A stretch of 46,763 nucleotides of DNA from CG1-02-35-72 sp964564475 (GTDB lineage Bacteria > Bacteroidota > Bacteroidia > Flavobacteriales > Flavobacteriaceae). Below are positions 33,971-41,985 of this stretch, in pieces. Positions within the stretch are counted from its first letter, which is position 1. The number at the start of each line of letters is the position of its first letter. The position numbers and the translations under genes are program-made. Below the pieces are notes generated by a model, which ran no database searches, was not told the DNA's origin, and was given only the letters and a program-made list of their open reading frames with translations. The stretch spans positions 1 through 46,763 of the forward strand of contig CAZMBM010000004.1 in NCBI GenBank assembly GCA_964564475.1, given 5' to 3'.

Positions 33971-34006
33971 AAAAAGAGGTTGTCTAAAAAGATAGCCTCT
34001 TTTTTT
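33971..34006 (+). terminator. Rho-independent terminator of clpB
   Basis: GAGGTTGTC at 33976-33984 pairs with GATAGCCTC at 33991-33999 (two wobble pairs) around TAAAAA. It is preceded by A5 and followed by a T run to 34006. Confidence 0.88.
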
Positions 34007-34030
34007 ATACTTTTATAAAAACTATTTTTT

Positions 34031-34540
34031 ATGAAACGTCTTCTCTTCATCATCCTATTTATAGGATTTATAGTACCCTCTTTTGCACAAAAGGATAGTC
34101 AAACCATCACAACTTACTACCTTATTCGACATGCCGAAAAAGACCGCAGTAATCCCGATAATAAAAACCCACATCTTACGGATAAAGGACGTGAACGCGC
34201 TTTAAAATGGTCTCAGGTTTTAAAAAATGTAAAGCTTGATGCCGTATATACCACAAACTATAACCGCACAAAAGAAACGGCCAATCCCACAGCGGCGAGC
34301 CACCATTTAAAACCCTTAATTTACAATCCAAAGACTATAGATTACAAAGATTTTATGAGTAAAACTAAGGGTAAAAAGGTACTTATTGTGGGGCACAGCA
34401 ACACCACACCAAAATTTACAAATGCCCTTATAGGCGATGAAAAATATCCTCAAATTGCCGATGGCAATAATGCCAACTTATACATTGTAACCATTGCTGA
34501 CGGCTATATTTCTGATATGCAACTGTATATAAATAATTAA
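34031..34540 (+). CDS. Secreted histidine phosphatase family protein
   Basis: A 169-residue protein of the phosphoglycerate-mutase/histidine-phosphatase superfamily with a signal peptide (1-19, ending VPSFAQ). The catalytic RH motif is in YYLIRHAEKDRSN. Following elements are HLTDKGRERALKW, YTTNYNRTKETANP with the second Arg, and a late catalytic His in VGHSNTTP. All core residues are present, so phosphatase activity on a small extracytoplasmic phosphoester is likely. The SixA-like size indicates a minimal domain without an insert. Substrate is unknown. It stands alone between the clpB terminator and the convergent hutH. Confidence 0.9.
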   Translation: MKRLLFIILFIGFIVPSFAQKDSQTITTYYLIRHAEKDRSNPDNKNPHLTDKGRERALKWSQVLKNVKLDAVYTTNYNRTKETANPTAASHHLKPLIYNPKTIDYKDFMSKTKGKKVLIVGHSNTTPKFTNALIGDEKYPQIADGNNANLYIVTIADGYISDMQLYINN

Positions 34541-34562
34541 AAGGCTTACCAAGACCTCTTTA

Positions 34563-36053
34563 TCAATCAAAATCTAATGAAAATGTCTCTAAAAATTGTT
34601 TGGCCTTGGCCATGTGCGGCGCCATTTCTATATCATTCTCTATCAGGCAAACAGATTTTCTGAAAAGCGTGACAAAATTTTCTAAAAAAGGACTTGTTTT
34701 ATACTTTCTAAAAGACAGGGCTTGTGAAGCGTTGAGCAATTCTATGGCCAAAATGGTTTCTATATTTTCTATAATTTTAAAAGCTTTGGTAGCCGCATTG
34801 GCTCCCATACTCACATGATCTTCTTGTCCATTGGATGATACAATTGAATCTATACTGGCAGGTGTTGCCAACTGTTTATTCTGACTTACTATGCTGGCCG
34901 CCGTGTATTGCGGTATCATCAAACCTGAATCTAAACCCGGGTTTTTAACCAAAAAGACCGGCAAACCACGTTGACCCGAAATCAGTTGGTACGTCCTACG
35001 TTCTGATATGCTACCCAACTCTGCCATAGCAATGCCCAAATAATCTAACGCCAAAGCTAAGGGTTGTCCATGAAAATTACCACCCGACACTATTTCATCG
35101 GCTTCAATAAAAATATTGGGGTTGTCTGTCACGCTGTTTATTTCGGTCAATAAAGTTTTAGAAACAAACGCTAAAGTATCTTTTGTGGCACCGTGTACTT
35201 GTGGCATGCATCTAAATGAATACGGGTCTTGCACATGAGCCTTAGCTCTGTTAATCAATTCGCTTCCTTTTAAAAACTCTAAGATACGTGAGGCCGTTTT
35301 TAGTTGTCCCTCGTGCGGGCGAATATGGTGAATCAACAGGTTAAAAGGGCAGCTTAAACCGTCAAAAGCTTCTAAAGATAAAGCACCTATTAAATCGGCA
35401 AAATAAGACAATTTTTGTGCTTTTAAAATCAAATAAGTACCGTAAGCACTCATAAATTGGGTGCCATTGAGTAAAGCCAAACCTTCTTTTGCTTTGAGCT
35501 TTACAGGTTTCCAGCCAAATTTATTGAGTATCTCAGTGCCGCTGTACTCCCGCCCTCTGTAAAGTACTCTTCCTTTTCCTAAAAGCGGTAAGGCCAAATG
35601 TGCTAAGGGAGCCAAATCACCCGAAGCACCTAACGAACCCTGTGTATAAACAAGTGGTAAAATATCATTATTATAAAAGTCGATCAAGCGCTGTACGGTC
35701 TCTAATTGCACACCAGAATGTCCATATCCTAATGATTGTATCTTTAAAAAAAGCATGAGTTTTACAAGTTCGCCGGGAACTTTATCTCCGGTACCGCAAG
35801 CGTGACTTAAAACCAGATTTTCTTGTAATTTAGAGAGGTTTTCATCAGATATCTTAACATTACACAGCGCACCAAAACCAGTATTAATACCGTATATAGG
35901 TATATTGCTTTTTGCTAATTTTTTATCTAAATAAGTGCGGCAATTATTTATGTTAGCTATCACATCTTTAGACAGCTCCAACTTTTTATCTTCGTGAATT
36001 ATAGCAGCTACTGTATTAAAATTGAGATGTTTGGTGCTTATTGTATGAATCAT
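34563..36053 (-). CDS. hutH: Histidine ammonia-lyase
   Basis: A 496-residue aromatic amino-acid lyase. The MIO cofactor triad is A143-S144-G145 in GSLGASGDLAPLAHL. The catalytic Tyr is Y54 in YGINTGFG, and S83-H84 lie in VLSHACGTGD. SVTDNPNIF and SSNGQEDHVSMG also match. The Gln-Glu-Asp-His run and the S-H pair are those of histidine-specific enzymes rather than tyrosine or phenylalanine lyases. The reaction converts histidine to urocanate and ammonia. The other hut genes (hutU, hutI, hutG) are absent from the window, so the gene is an orphan here. A tyrosine-lyase role in pigment synthesis is less likely but not excluded. Confidence 0.9.
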   Translation of the reverse strand: MIHTISTKHLNFNTVAAIIHEDKKLELSKDVIANINNCRTYLDKKLAKSNIPIYGINTGFGALCNVKISDENLSKLQENLVLSHACGTGDKVPGELVKLMLFLKIQSLGYGHSGVQLETVQRLIDFYNNDILPLVYTQGSLGASGDLAPLAHLALPLLGKGRVLYRGREYSGTEILNKFGWKPVKLKAKEGLALLNGTQFMSAYGTYLILKAQKLSYFADLIGALSLEAFDGLSCPFNLLIHHIRPHEGQLKTASRILEFLKGSELINRAKAHVQDPYSFRCMPQVHGATKDTLAFVSKTLLTEINSVTDNPNIFIEADEIVSGGNFHGQPLALALDYLGIAMAELGSISERRTYQLISGQRGLPVFLVKNPGLDSGLMIPQYTAASIVSQNKQLATPASIDSIVSSNGQEDHVSMGANAATKAFKIIENIETILAIELLNASQALSFRKYKTSPFLENFVTLFRKSVCLIENDIEMAPHMAKAKQFLETFSLDFD

Positions 36054-36399
36054 TTAATTTTAAGATTTGGAATCTCAAAATTCACTATAATCCCTTTCAT
36101 ATCCAAATAAAATAGCATTTTTGCTAAAACAGAAAAAAAACAATTAAATACTTATTAAAAAATACTTCATACTGTATTGATTTTATGTTAATTAGCATGT
36201 GAATTTAATAAAATCATTGACAGAACAATTGTTTTGGAGAAAATTATAGAAGTTTTTTTGTAGTATAATTTGTAAGTCTTTTAAAACACACTTTTTGTAC
36301 TGAATTTTTTTATGATGCTTAACAGTGTCTTTTTTTTAAAGTTTTTTTAACAATGCCACACCCTTAAATTTATATATTTGCAAAAATTTAAATTGAATA
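36054..36399. other. 346-bp AT-rich divergent intergenic region (hutH / TlpA-like)
   Basis: There is no ORF or RNA gene in this stretch. It holds the start regions of the two divergent genes, a near-palindrome CAGAACAATTGTTTTG at 36221-36236 (perfect core AACAATTGTT) and several T-rich tracts. On the hutH side only imperfect -7 boxes are seen, for example GAATTTTG read on the minus strand. Confidence 0.6.
36373..36380 (+). promoter_or_regulatory. -7 promoter box of the TlpA-like gene
   Basis: TATATTTG, a perfect match, 19 nt before ATG 36400. No clear TTG box upstream. Confidence 0.55.
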
Positions 36400-37413
36400 A
36401 TGAAAAAAATAATTTATTTAGTGATTGCTTTGGGTTTTGTAGCGTGTCAGAAACCGGCTCACGATTATGTAGCCTTTTCAGGTAAAATAACCAATCTTCA
36501 AACCGATACAATCTCTATCTTAGGTAATAGTCGTTATAGAAAACAAATAGCGGTAGATAAAGAGGGGAATTTTAAGGATACGCTTCATATTGAAGATGGT
36601 TTTTTTGCACTTACCGATGGGAATAAACAAATATTTTTAAATCTTAAAAAAGGTTTTGAAGTAGCCATCACTGCCAATGCCGATAACCTTGAAGAAAGTG
36701 TAGCGTTTAGTGGCAGCGGTGCCGGAACTAATAATTATCTGGCTAAAAAAATTAGAACTCAAAAGAAATTTGGATTAGACAATCTTGAATCTTTCTTTTT
36801 ATTAGATAAAGCGGCTTTTGATGCAAAAGTTAAAGAAATTGACACATTTAACAATAAGTTATTAAACGAATCAGAAGGCTTAGACAGTGCTTTTGTAGCA
36901 AATGAAAAATCGTCAAATTCAAGAATGGTTGCTTTTTTAAATAATAATTATGACTCGCAACACGCTAAGCTCACCAATTTCGCTATGGGAAAACCCTCTC
37001 CCGGATTTAATTTAGAAAATTATAAAGGTGGCAAAACATCACTTAAAAGTTTAAGAGGTAAGTACGTATATATTGACGTATGGGCTACTTGGTGTGGGCC
37101 ATGTATTCGACAAATCCCTGCTTTAAAAAAGGTAGAAGAGCAGTACAAAGGTAAAAACATTGTTTTTGTAAGTATGTCTATCGATAAGAAAAAAGATAAA
37201 GCCAAATGGCGTACGATGATAAAAGAAAAAAAATTAGGAGGCATTCAATTATTCTCTGAAAACGATTGGAATTCTAAATTTGTAAGAGATTACCAAATTA
37301 GAGGTATCCCCCGTTTTATTTTAATAGATCCCAAGGGTAATATTGTTGATGCTGATGCCCCTAGGCCCACCGACCCACGACTTATCGCTTTATTCGATTC
37401 GTTAAATCTTTAA
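36400..37413 (+). CDS. TlpA-like thioredoxin-family lipoprotein
   Basis: A 337-residue envelope protein with a lipoprotein signal and lipidated C16 (GFVACQK). The N-terminal part (about 20-190) has a beta-sandwich-like start followed by helices, as in DUF4369-containing Bacteroidota thioredoxins. The C-terminal thioredoxin domain carries VWATWCGPC with C232 and C235, KGKNIVFVSMSIDKKKDKAKW, and the cis-Pro loop RGIPRFILIDPKG. It should reduce disulfides in the periplasm. It is followed by a terminator shared with the convergent nnr gene. Confidence 0.93.
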   Translation: MKKIIYLVIALGFVACQKPAHDYVAFSGKITNLQTDTISILGNSRYRKQIAVDKEGNFKDTLHIEDGFFALTDGNKQIFLNLKKGFEVAITANADNLEESVAFSGSGAGTNNYLAKKIRTQKKFGLDNLESFFLLDKAAFDAKVKEIDTFNNKLLNESEGLDSAFVANEKSSNSRMVAFLNNNYDSQHAKLTNFAMGKPSPGFNLENYKGGKTSLKSLRGKYVYIDVWATWCGPCIRQIPALKKVEEQYKGKNIVFVSMSIDKKKDKAKWRTMIKEKKLGGIQLFSENDWNSKFVRDYQIRGIPRFILIDPKGNIVDADAPRPTDPRLIALFDSLNL

Positions 37414-37430
37414 AAAGTATACATTATATC

Positions 37431-37464
37431 AAAAAAAGGCGCTTCTTATCGAGCGTCTTTTTTT
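37431..37464. terminator. Bidirectional terminator between the TlpA-like gene and nnr
   Basis: A7, then GGCGCT (37438-37443), an 8-nt loop, AGCGTC (37452-37457) and T7. The symmetric A and T tracts allow termination on both strands. Its end overlaps the nnr stop codon. Confidence 0.85.
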
Positions 37465-38971
37465 ATGCTTGCAATTTGTTTATAGCTCTTGGCAAATAAT
37501 CAATAATATCTGACGCCAAAAAACAGGCTTCAGGGATCTTATCTTCTACAGCCAAATCGGCAGTACTGCCGTGTAAATACACGCCTAACTTGGCCGCTTC
37601 TATTGGCGTATAATGTTGTGCCAGCAAGCCCGTTATAATACCTGTTAGTACGTCGCCACTTCCTCCTGTAGCCAAAGCGGGGTTTCCTGTAGAGTTAAAA
37701 TAGAAATTAGTGCGATTTACAATTACAGTGAAAGCGCCTTTTAAAACGATAATCAGATTGTATTTTATACTAAACTCTTTAAGCTTTTCTAATTTGTCAT
37801 AATCGTTTTTCCAAGTGCCTATTAAACGTTCTAACTCTTTAGGATGTGGCGTTAAGACACTGTTTTTTGGTATAAAATTTAATGCCGATTTATTAAGAGC
37901 CAAACAGTTTATGGCATCGGCATCAATAACAAGCGGGCATTTGTTTTCTTTAAGAAATTCTACAAAAGCCTTTTGTGTCACCTCGTCTGTTCCCATTCCC
38001 GGGCCGATAGCAATAGCTGTTGCTTTTATATTGTTTTTAAAATTGGTTATATTCTTTTTCCCTGATGCTAAAACCATTGTTTCCGGAAGAAGTGTTTGCA
38101 CAACTTGATACCCGCACTCGGGTATTAAACTTGACACCAATCCACTGCCAATAGTGTTGGCAGCTCCGGTAGCCAAAACAACAGCGCCTATCTTACCATA
38201 ACTTCCGCCAATAATAAGGGCATGGCCGTAAGTTCCCTTATGTGAAAAGGTTTTACGCTTCTTATAAAACGGGCTTACATCTTCTTCTAAAGTCATTTGA
38301 TAAGGGCTTTTAAGATTCTTTATAAAATCCTTATCCAACCCTATATCTAATATTTCCCAAGAAGATGTAAAATCTTGATTTTCAGGCATCAAAAAAGCCA
38401 ATTTTAAATTTTGAAAGGTCAAAGTTTGTGTGGCTTTTATCACAGCATCCTTATCATCTATAGCCGCTGAAGCATACATACCCGACGGTAAATCAATTGC
38501 CAAAATAAAATTAGCATTGGCATTTAAATACTGTATTAATTTTTTGGTAAATCCTTCGGGAGGTCTTTTTAAGCCTAATCCAAAAATGGCATCAATAATT
38601 ACTGCTTCATTTTGAATTTCAGGAAACACATCAGAAGCATTTATAAAAACCGGCCATAAGTCGAGGTTTTTAAAACGTTCTAAATTTTCTATAAAATCAT
38701 CTGATCTGTTTTGACTAAAATTTACAATATATGTTTTAACATTATAACCGCTTAAGGCTAAGTGCCGCGCTATAACCAAGCCATCACCTCCATTATTACC
38801 TACACCGCAAAAAATATAAAAATCGGGGACTTTTGCATTGTTAAAATGAGTAGCTATCCATTTAAAGCAGTATTCACCAACGCGTTCCATTAAATCTAAG
38901 GACGAAATATCCTGAGTTTTTAAAGTCACAGCATCGGCTTGGTAAATTTGAGAAGCACTTAAAATTTTCAT
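37463..38971 (-). CDS. nnr: Bifunctional NAD(P)H-hydrate epimerase / ADP-dependent dehydratase
   Basis: A 502-residue metabolite-repair enzyme. The N-terminal YjeF-type epimerase (to about 215) has FCGVGNNGGDGLVIARHL at 55-71. The C-terminal ribokinase-like dehydratase (about 225-500) has HALIIGGSYGKIGA, AIGPGMG, VIDADAINCL, LTPHPKELERL and GNPALATGGSGDVLTG. Together they re-form NAD(P)H from the damaged R and S hydrates. The bacterial fusion normally has about 500 residues, as here. It lies 36 bp downstream of accA and is probably co-transcribed with it. Confidence 0.96.
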   Translation of the reverse strand: MKILSASQIYQADAVTLKTQDISSLDLMERVGEYCFKWIATHFNNAKVPDFYIFCGVGNNGGDGLVIARHLALSGYNVKTYIVNFSQNRSDDFIENLERFKNLDLWPVFINASDVFPEIQNEAVIIDAIFGLGLKRPPEGFTKKLIQYLNANANFILAIDLPSGMYASAAIDDKDAVIKATQTLTFQNLKLAFLMPENQDFTSSWEILDIGLDKDFIKNLKSPYQMTLEEDVSPFYKKRKTFSHKGTYGHALIIGGSYGKIGAVVLATGAANTIGSGLVSSLIPECGYQVVQTLLPETMVLASGKKNITNFKNNIKATAIAIGPGMGTDEVTQKAFVEFLKENKCPLVIDADAINCLALNKSALNFIPKNSVLTPHPKELERLIGTWKNDYDKLEKLKEFSIKYNLIIVLKGAFTVIVNRTNFYFNSTGNPALATGGSGDVLTGIITGLLAQHYTPIEAAKLGVYLHGSTADLAVEDKIPEACFLASDIIDYLPRAINKLQA

Positions 38972-39007
38972 TAAATCAGATTTTTAAGCAGCCACTTAAT
39001 TGGAAGC

Positions 39008-39961
39008 TTATTCTTTAAAAACACCTATGGCATCGTATTTTGCCATACGTTTGGCAACCAAATCTGCAGTAGATAATTCTTTCAACTCATTATAAGTTTT
39101 AACAATAATTTCCTCTACCGACTCGTAAGCGCCATTTCTGTCGCTATGTGCACCGCCAAAAGGTTCCTTAACAATGCCATCTATAATTTTAAGCTTCATA
39201 AGATCTTGAGCTGTGAGCTTTAAGGCTTCTGCGGCTTTTTCTTTGTACTCCCAACTGCGCCATAAAATAGAGGAACAAGACTCGGGTGAAATAACCGTGT
39301 ACCAAGTATTTTCTAACATAAATACTTTGTCTCCAACACCTATCCCCAAAGCACCCCCAGAGGCTCCTTCACCAATAATAACGGTAATTATAGGTGTTTT
39401 TAGTTTGGTCATCTCATAAATATTTCGTGCAATAGCTTCTCCTTGACCGCGTTCTTCGGCCTCTAATCCCGGGTAGGCGCCCGGTGTATCTAATAAGGTT
39501 ACTACAGGGATATTAAATTTTTCGGCCATTTTCATCAAACGCAATGCTTTTCTATAACCTTCGGGATTTGACATTCCAAAGTTTCGATACTGACGGGTCT
39601 TGGTGTTAAAACCTTTCTGTTGTCCGATAAACATGTAAGATTGGTCACCTATCTTACCCAGCCCCCCTATCATCGCTTTGTCATCTCTCACGTTTCTATC
39701 GCCGTGTAATTCAAAAAAAGTATTGCCACAAATGGCATTAATATAGTCTAAGGTATAAGGTCTTGACGGATGTCGTGATAATTGCACCCGTTGCCAAGGT
39801 GTAAGATTTTTATAAATATCTTTTTTTGTTTTTTCGAGCTTTTTTTCGATGTTTCTACAAGTTTTTGATACGTCAACATCGCTTTCTTTTCCTATTAAAA
39901 GACACTTATTTAACTGGTCTTCAAGTTCTTTTATCGGAAGTTCAAAATCTAAATATTCCAT
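39008..39961 (-). CDS. accA: Acetyl-CoA carboxylase carboxyltransferase subunit alpha
   Basis: A 317-residue subunit of the carboxyltransferase that makes malonyl-CoA for fatty-acid synthesis. The N-terminal helical segment is followed by RHPSRPYTLDYI, FFELHGDRNVRDDKAMIGGLG, NFGMSNPEGYRKALRLM, TLLDTPGAYPG, GEGASGGALGIGVGDKV and YTVISPESCSSILWR, all diagnostic for AccA. The crotonase-like oxyanion glycines are intact. It has its own -7 box at 39985-39992 next to a 14-bp palindrome. The partner accD is not in the window. Confidence 0.98.
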   Translation of the reverse strand: MEYLDFELPIKELEDQLNKCLLIGKESDVDVSKTCRNIEKKLEKTKKDIYKNLTPWQRVQLSRHPSRPYTLDYINAICGNTFFELHGDRNVRDDKAMIGGLGKIGDQSYMFIGQQKGFNTKTRQYRNFGMSNPEGYRKALRLMKMAEKFNIPVVTLLDTPGAYPGLEAEERGQGEAIARNIYEMTKLKTPIITVIIGEGASGGALGIGVGDKVFMLENTWYTVISPESCSSILWRSWEYKEKAAEALKLTAQDLMKLKIIDGIVKEPFGGAHSDRNGAYESVEEIIVKTYNELKELSTADLVAKRMAKYDAIGVFKE

Positions 39962-39984
39962 AGTTCAGGTTGTGCTTATAAATA

Positions 39985-39992
39985 CAAAGATA
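39985..39992 (-). promoter_or_regulatory. -7 promoter box of accA
   Basis: Minus-strand TATCTTTG, a perfect match, 23 nt upstream of the accA ATG. Confidence 0.5.
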
Positions 39993-39995
39993 TAA

Positions 39996-40009
39996 ACATT
40001 TATAAATGT
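39996..40009. promoter_or_regulatory. Palindrome upstream of accA
   Basis: ACATTTATAAATGT is a perfect 14-bp palindrome lying 3 bp upstream of the accA -7 box and directly after the stop of the DMT transporter gene. It could be an operator, but it is AT-rich and could be chance. Confidence 0.3.
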
Positions 40010-40010
40010 A

Positions 40011-40910
40011 TTAACGCTTTTTATGAGCTAATATTTTAGGATATAATTTTATAGCGGCATTTAAAATTATACTGATTATAATCAGTGCAGTACCTAAATA
40101 AAATTTAGGAGCCATTTTTTCGCTATCTCCTAAAATGACAATTGCCAACAGAATACCATAAACAGGTTCTAAGTTAATTGTCAGCATCATTGTAAACGGA
40201 CTCATACTTAATAAAAGTTTGTTTGAAGCCACCATTGTATAGGCTGTACAAACAGATGCCAAAATGAAAATATAAAAAGTGTCTGTAAATGACAGCTTAA
40301 AGAAAGAAGCCTCAAAAATATTTCCGTTAACAAACAGTACGATACTTATAAAAATAAATCCTGCCAAAACTTCATAAAACGTCATTGGGGTGGCTTTATA
40401 TTTTTTGATTAGCTTTGAGTTCAAAACGGCAAATAAAGCCGCTAAAAAAGAGGCAATCAATCCGAAAATAAGTCCCAAACTATACCCTTTTTCGACCCTA
40501 AAAATAACCAACAAACCGAGCATCGCTACGAGAGCAAATAATACTTCATACCACACTATTTTCTTTTTGTAGAAGAGTGGTTCTAAAAATGTTGTAAAGA
40601 GGGCTCCGGTTGACATAGCCGCCAAAGTAATTGACACATTAGATATCTTAATGGCATAAAAAAAACAAATCCAATGGATGGCAATAACAAGTCCGACAAT
40701 TGAGAATTGAAATACGGCTGTGCGGCTTTGCTTAAGAGTTCTTTTTGTAAATATGGCAAAAAATAGTAAAACCACTGTTGCCATTCCCATTCTGTACCAA
40801 ACCAAAGGTATGGCGTCAATGCTTATAAGAGCGCCTAAAACAGCCGTAAATCCCCATATAAAAACTATAAAATGAAGATGTAGCTGGTTTTTTATTTTAG
40901 CGTTTGGCAT
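40011..40910 (-). CDS. EamA/DMT family transporter
   Basis: A 299-residue membrane protein with about ten hydrophobic segments arranged as two EamA repeats of five, the drug/metabolite transporter fold. Recognisable features are the FIVFIWGFTAVLGALIS first helix, the Pro-Leu-Val-Trp-Tyr-Arg turn after helix 1, and the second-repeat NLEPVYGILLAIVILGD. Substrates in the family range from amino acids to nucleotide metabolites; none can be assigned. Its start overlaps the end of the LptF/G gene by 14 bp, so it belongs to the tgt-lptF/G operon. Confidence 0.9.
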   Translation of the reverse strand: MPNAKIKNQLHLHFIVFIWGFTAVLGALISIDAIPLVWYRMGMATVVLLFFAIFTKRTLKQSRTAVFQFSIVGLVIAIHWICFFYAIKISNVSITLAAMSTGALFTTFLEPLFYKKKIVWYEVLFALVAMLGLLVIFRVEKGYSLGLIFGLIASFLAALFAVLNSKLIKKYKATPMTFYEVLAGFIFISIVLFVNGNIFEASFFKLSFTDTFYIFILASVCTAYTMVASNKLLLSMSPFTMMLTINLEPVYGILLAIVILGDSEKMAPKFYLGTALIIISIILNAAIKLYPKILAHKKR

Positions 40911-41982
40911 TTCTATACATAATTACAGAGAGAATCCCAAAAAGTACATTCGGTATCCAAATCATTACAAAAGCATTAGCCGTTGCCACAGCGCCCAGCA
41001 CAGCGGCAACTTTCATAAAAAACACATAGATAAACATTAATGATATTCCTATGGCCAAGTTAATACCCATACCACCTCTGCGTTTTTTTGAGCCCAATAC
41101 AACAGCAATTAGTGTGAGAATAAATGTTGAAACCGGTAAACTTGTACGGCTGTATAATTGAACATAATAATTGTTTAAATTTTTTACCCCTCTGGCTTTA
41201 GCAGTCTTGATAAAATCGATTAAATCGGGGGTTTTTATACGACGTGCCAAATTCTTAACCGTCTCAAAATCGTGTGGCACAAAATTAAAAACCGTATCTA
41301 ATTTACGCCCTGTTTCTATCAAATCTCTATCTTTTAAAACCGTTCTTTTTTTATAATTATTTAATTCAAAGACACTGTCTCTTTTAAGGTAACGTACGTT
41401 AGATGCTGAAATTTTGAATTTTAATTTGTTGTTTTCATAATGTTCATAAGTAAAATTATATCCTATATCGCGTTGTAAATTATACGATTTTACATACACA
41501 TAATTACCTTTACTCAGCTGTAAAATACCATTATTTACATAAATCTTAGGGTTTTTATTTTTCTTGAGAAATTGTAAACTAAAATCGTCTAATTCCTTAT
41601 TGGCTTTGGGCACAATAAAATGGGTCATAAAAAGAGCAAATACTGATATTATTGTGGCCCCAATAAAATATGGTCTCAAAAATCTTTTAAAAGAAATACC
41701 CGAACTGTTTATGGCAATTATTTCTGTATTATTAGCCAGTTTTGAGGTAAATAAAATGACCGAAATAAACAGAGCCAAAGGCATAAAAGTATTGGCGTAA
41801 TTAATAACAAAGTTTACATAGTAATCTGTTATAATTTGTTTTGCTGTGAGATCCGGTTTGGCTAAAAACTTTCCTATTTTATCGGCTATATCAATAACAA
41901 TGGCTATTGGCGTTAGTATTAATAACGTAAATAGAAAAGTTCTGAAATAATGTGTTAATATGTATTTATCAAGTTTCTTCAA
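40897..41982 (-). CDS. LptF/LptG family permease
   Basis: A 361-residue membrane protein of the YjgP/YjgQ family. The first membrane segments (about 15-35, 55-75, 100-120) are preceded by the hallmark start LDKYILTHYFRTFLFTLLILTPIAIV. A periplasmic beta-jellyroll domain (about 125-270) follows, then three C-terminal helices (about 285-355). It belongs to the lipopolysaccharide export complex LptB2FG, which extracts LPS from the inner membrane. Sequence alone does not decide between LptF and LptG. It lies 3 bp downstream of tgt, consistent with an operon found in many flavobacteria. Confidence 0.92.
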   Translation of the reverse strand: MKKLDKYILTHYFRTFLFTLLILTPIAIVIDIADKIGKFLAKPDLTAKQIITDYYVNFVINYANTFMPLALFISVILFTSKLANNTEIIAINSSGISFKRFLRPYFIGATIISVFALFMTHFIVPKANKELDDFSLQFLKKNKNPKIYVNNGILQLSKGNYVYVKSYNLQRDIGYNFTYEHYENNKLKFKISASNVRYLKRDSVFELNNYKKRTVLKDRDLIETGRKLDTVFNFVPHDFETVKNLARRIKTPDLIDFIKTAKARGVKNLNNYYVQLYSRTSLPVSTFILTLIAVVLGSKKRRGGMGINLAIGISLMFIYVFFMKVAAVLGAVATANAFVMIWIPNVLFGILSVIMYRNAKR

Positions 41983-41985
41983 AGC

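Noticed and set aside
34563..36053. Tyrosine ammonia-lyase of a flexirubin cluster
   Set aside because: The SH and QEDHVSM residues are of the histidine type, and no flexirubin or aryl-polyene genes are nearby.
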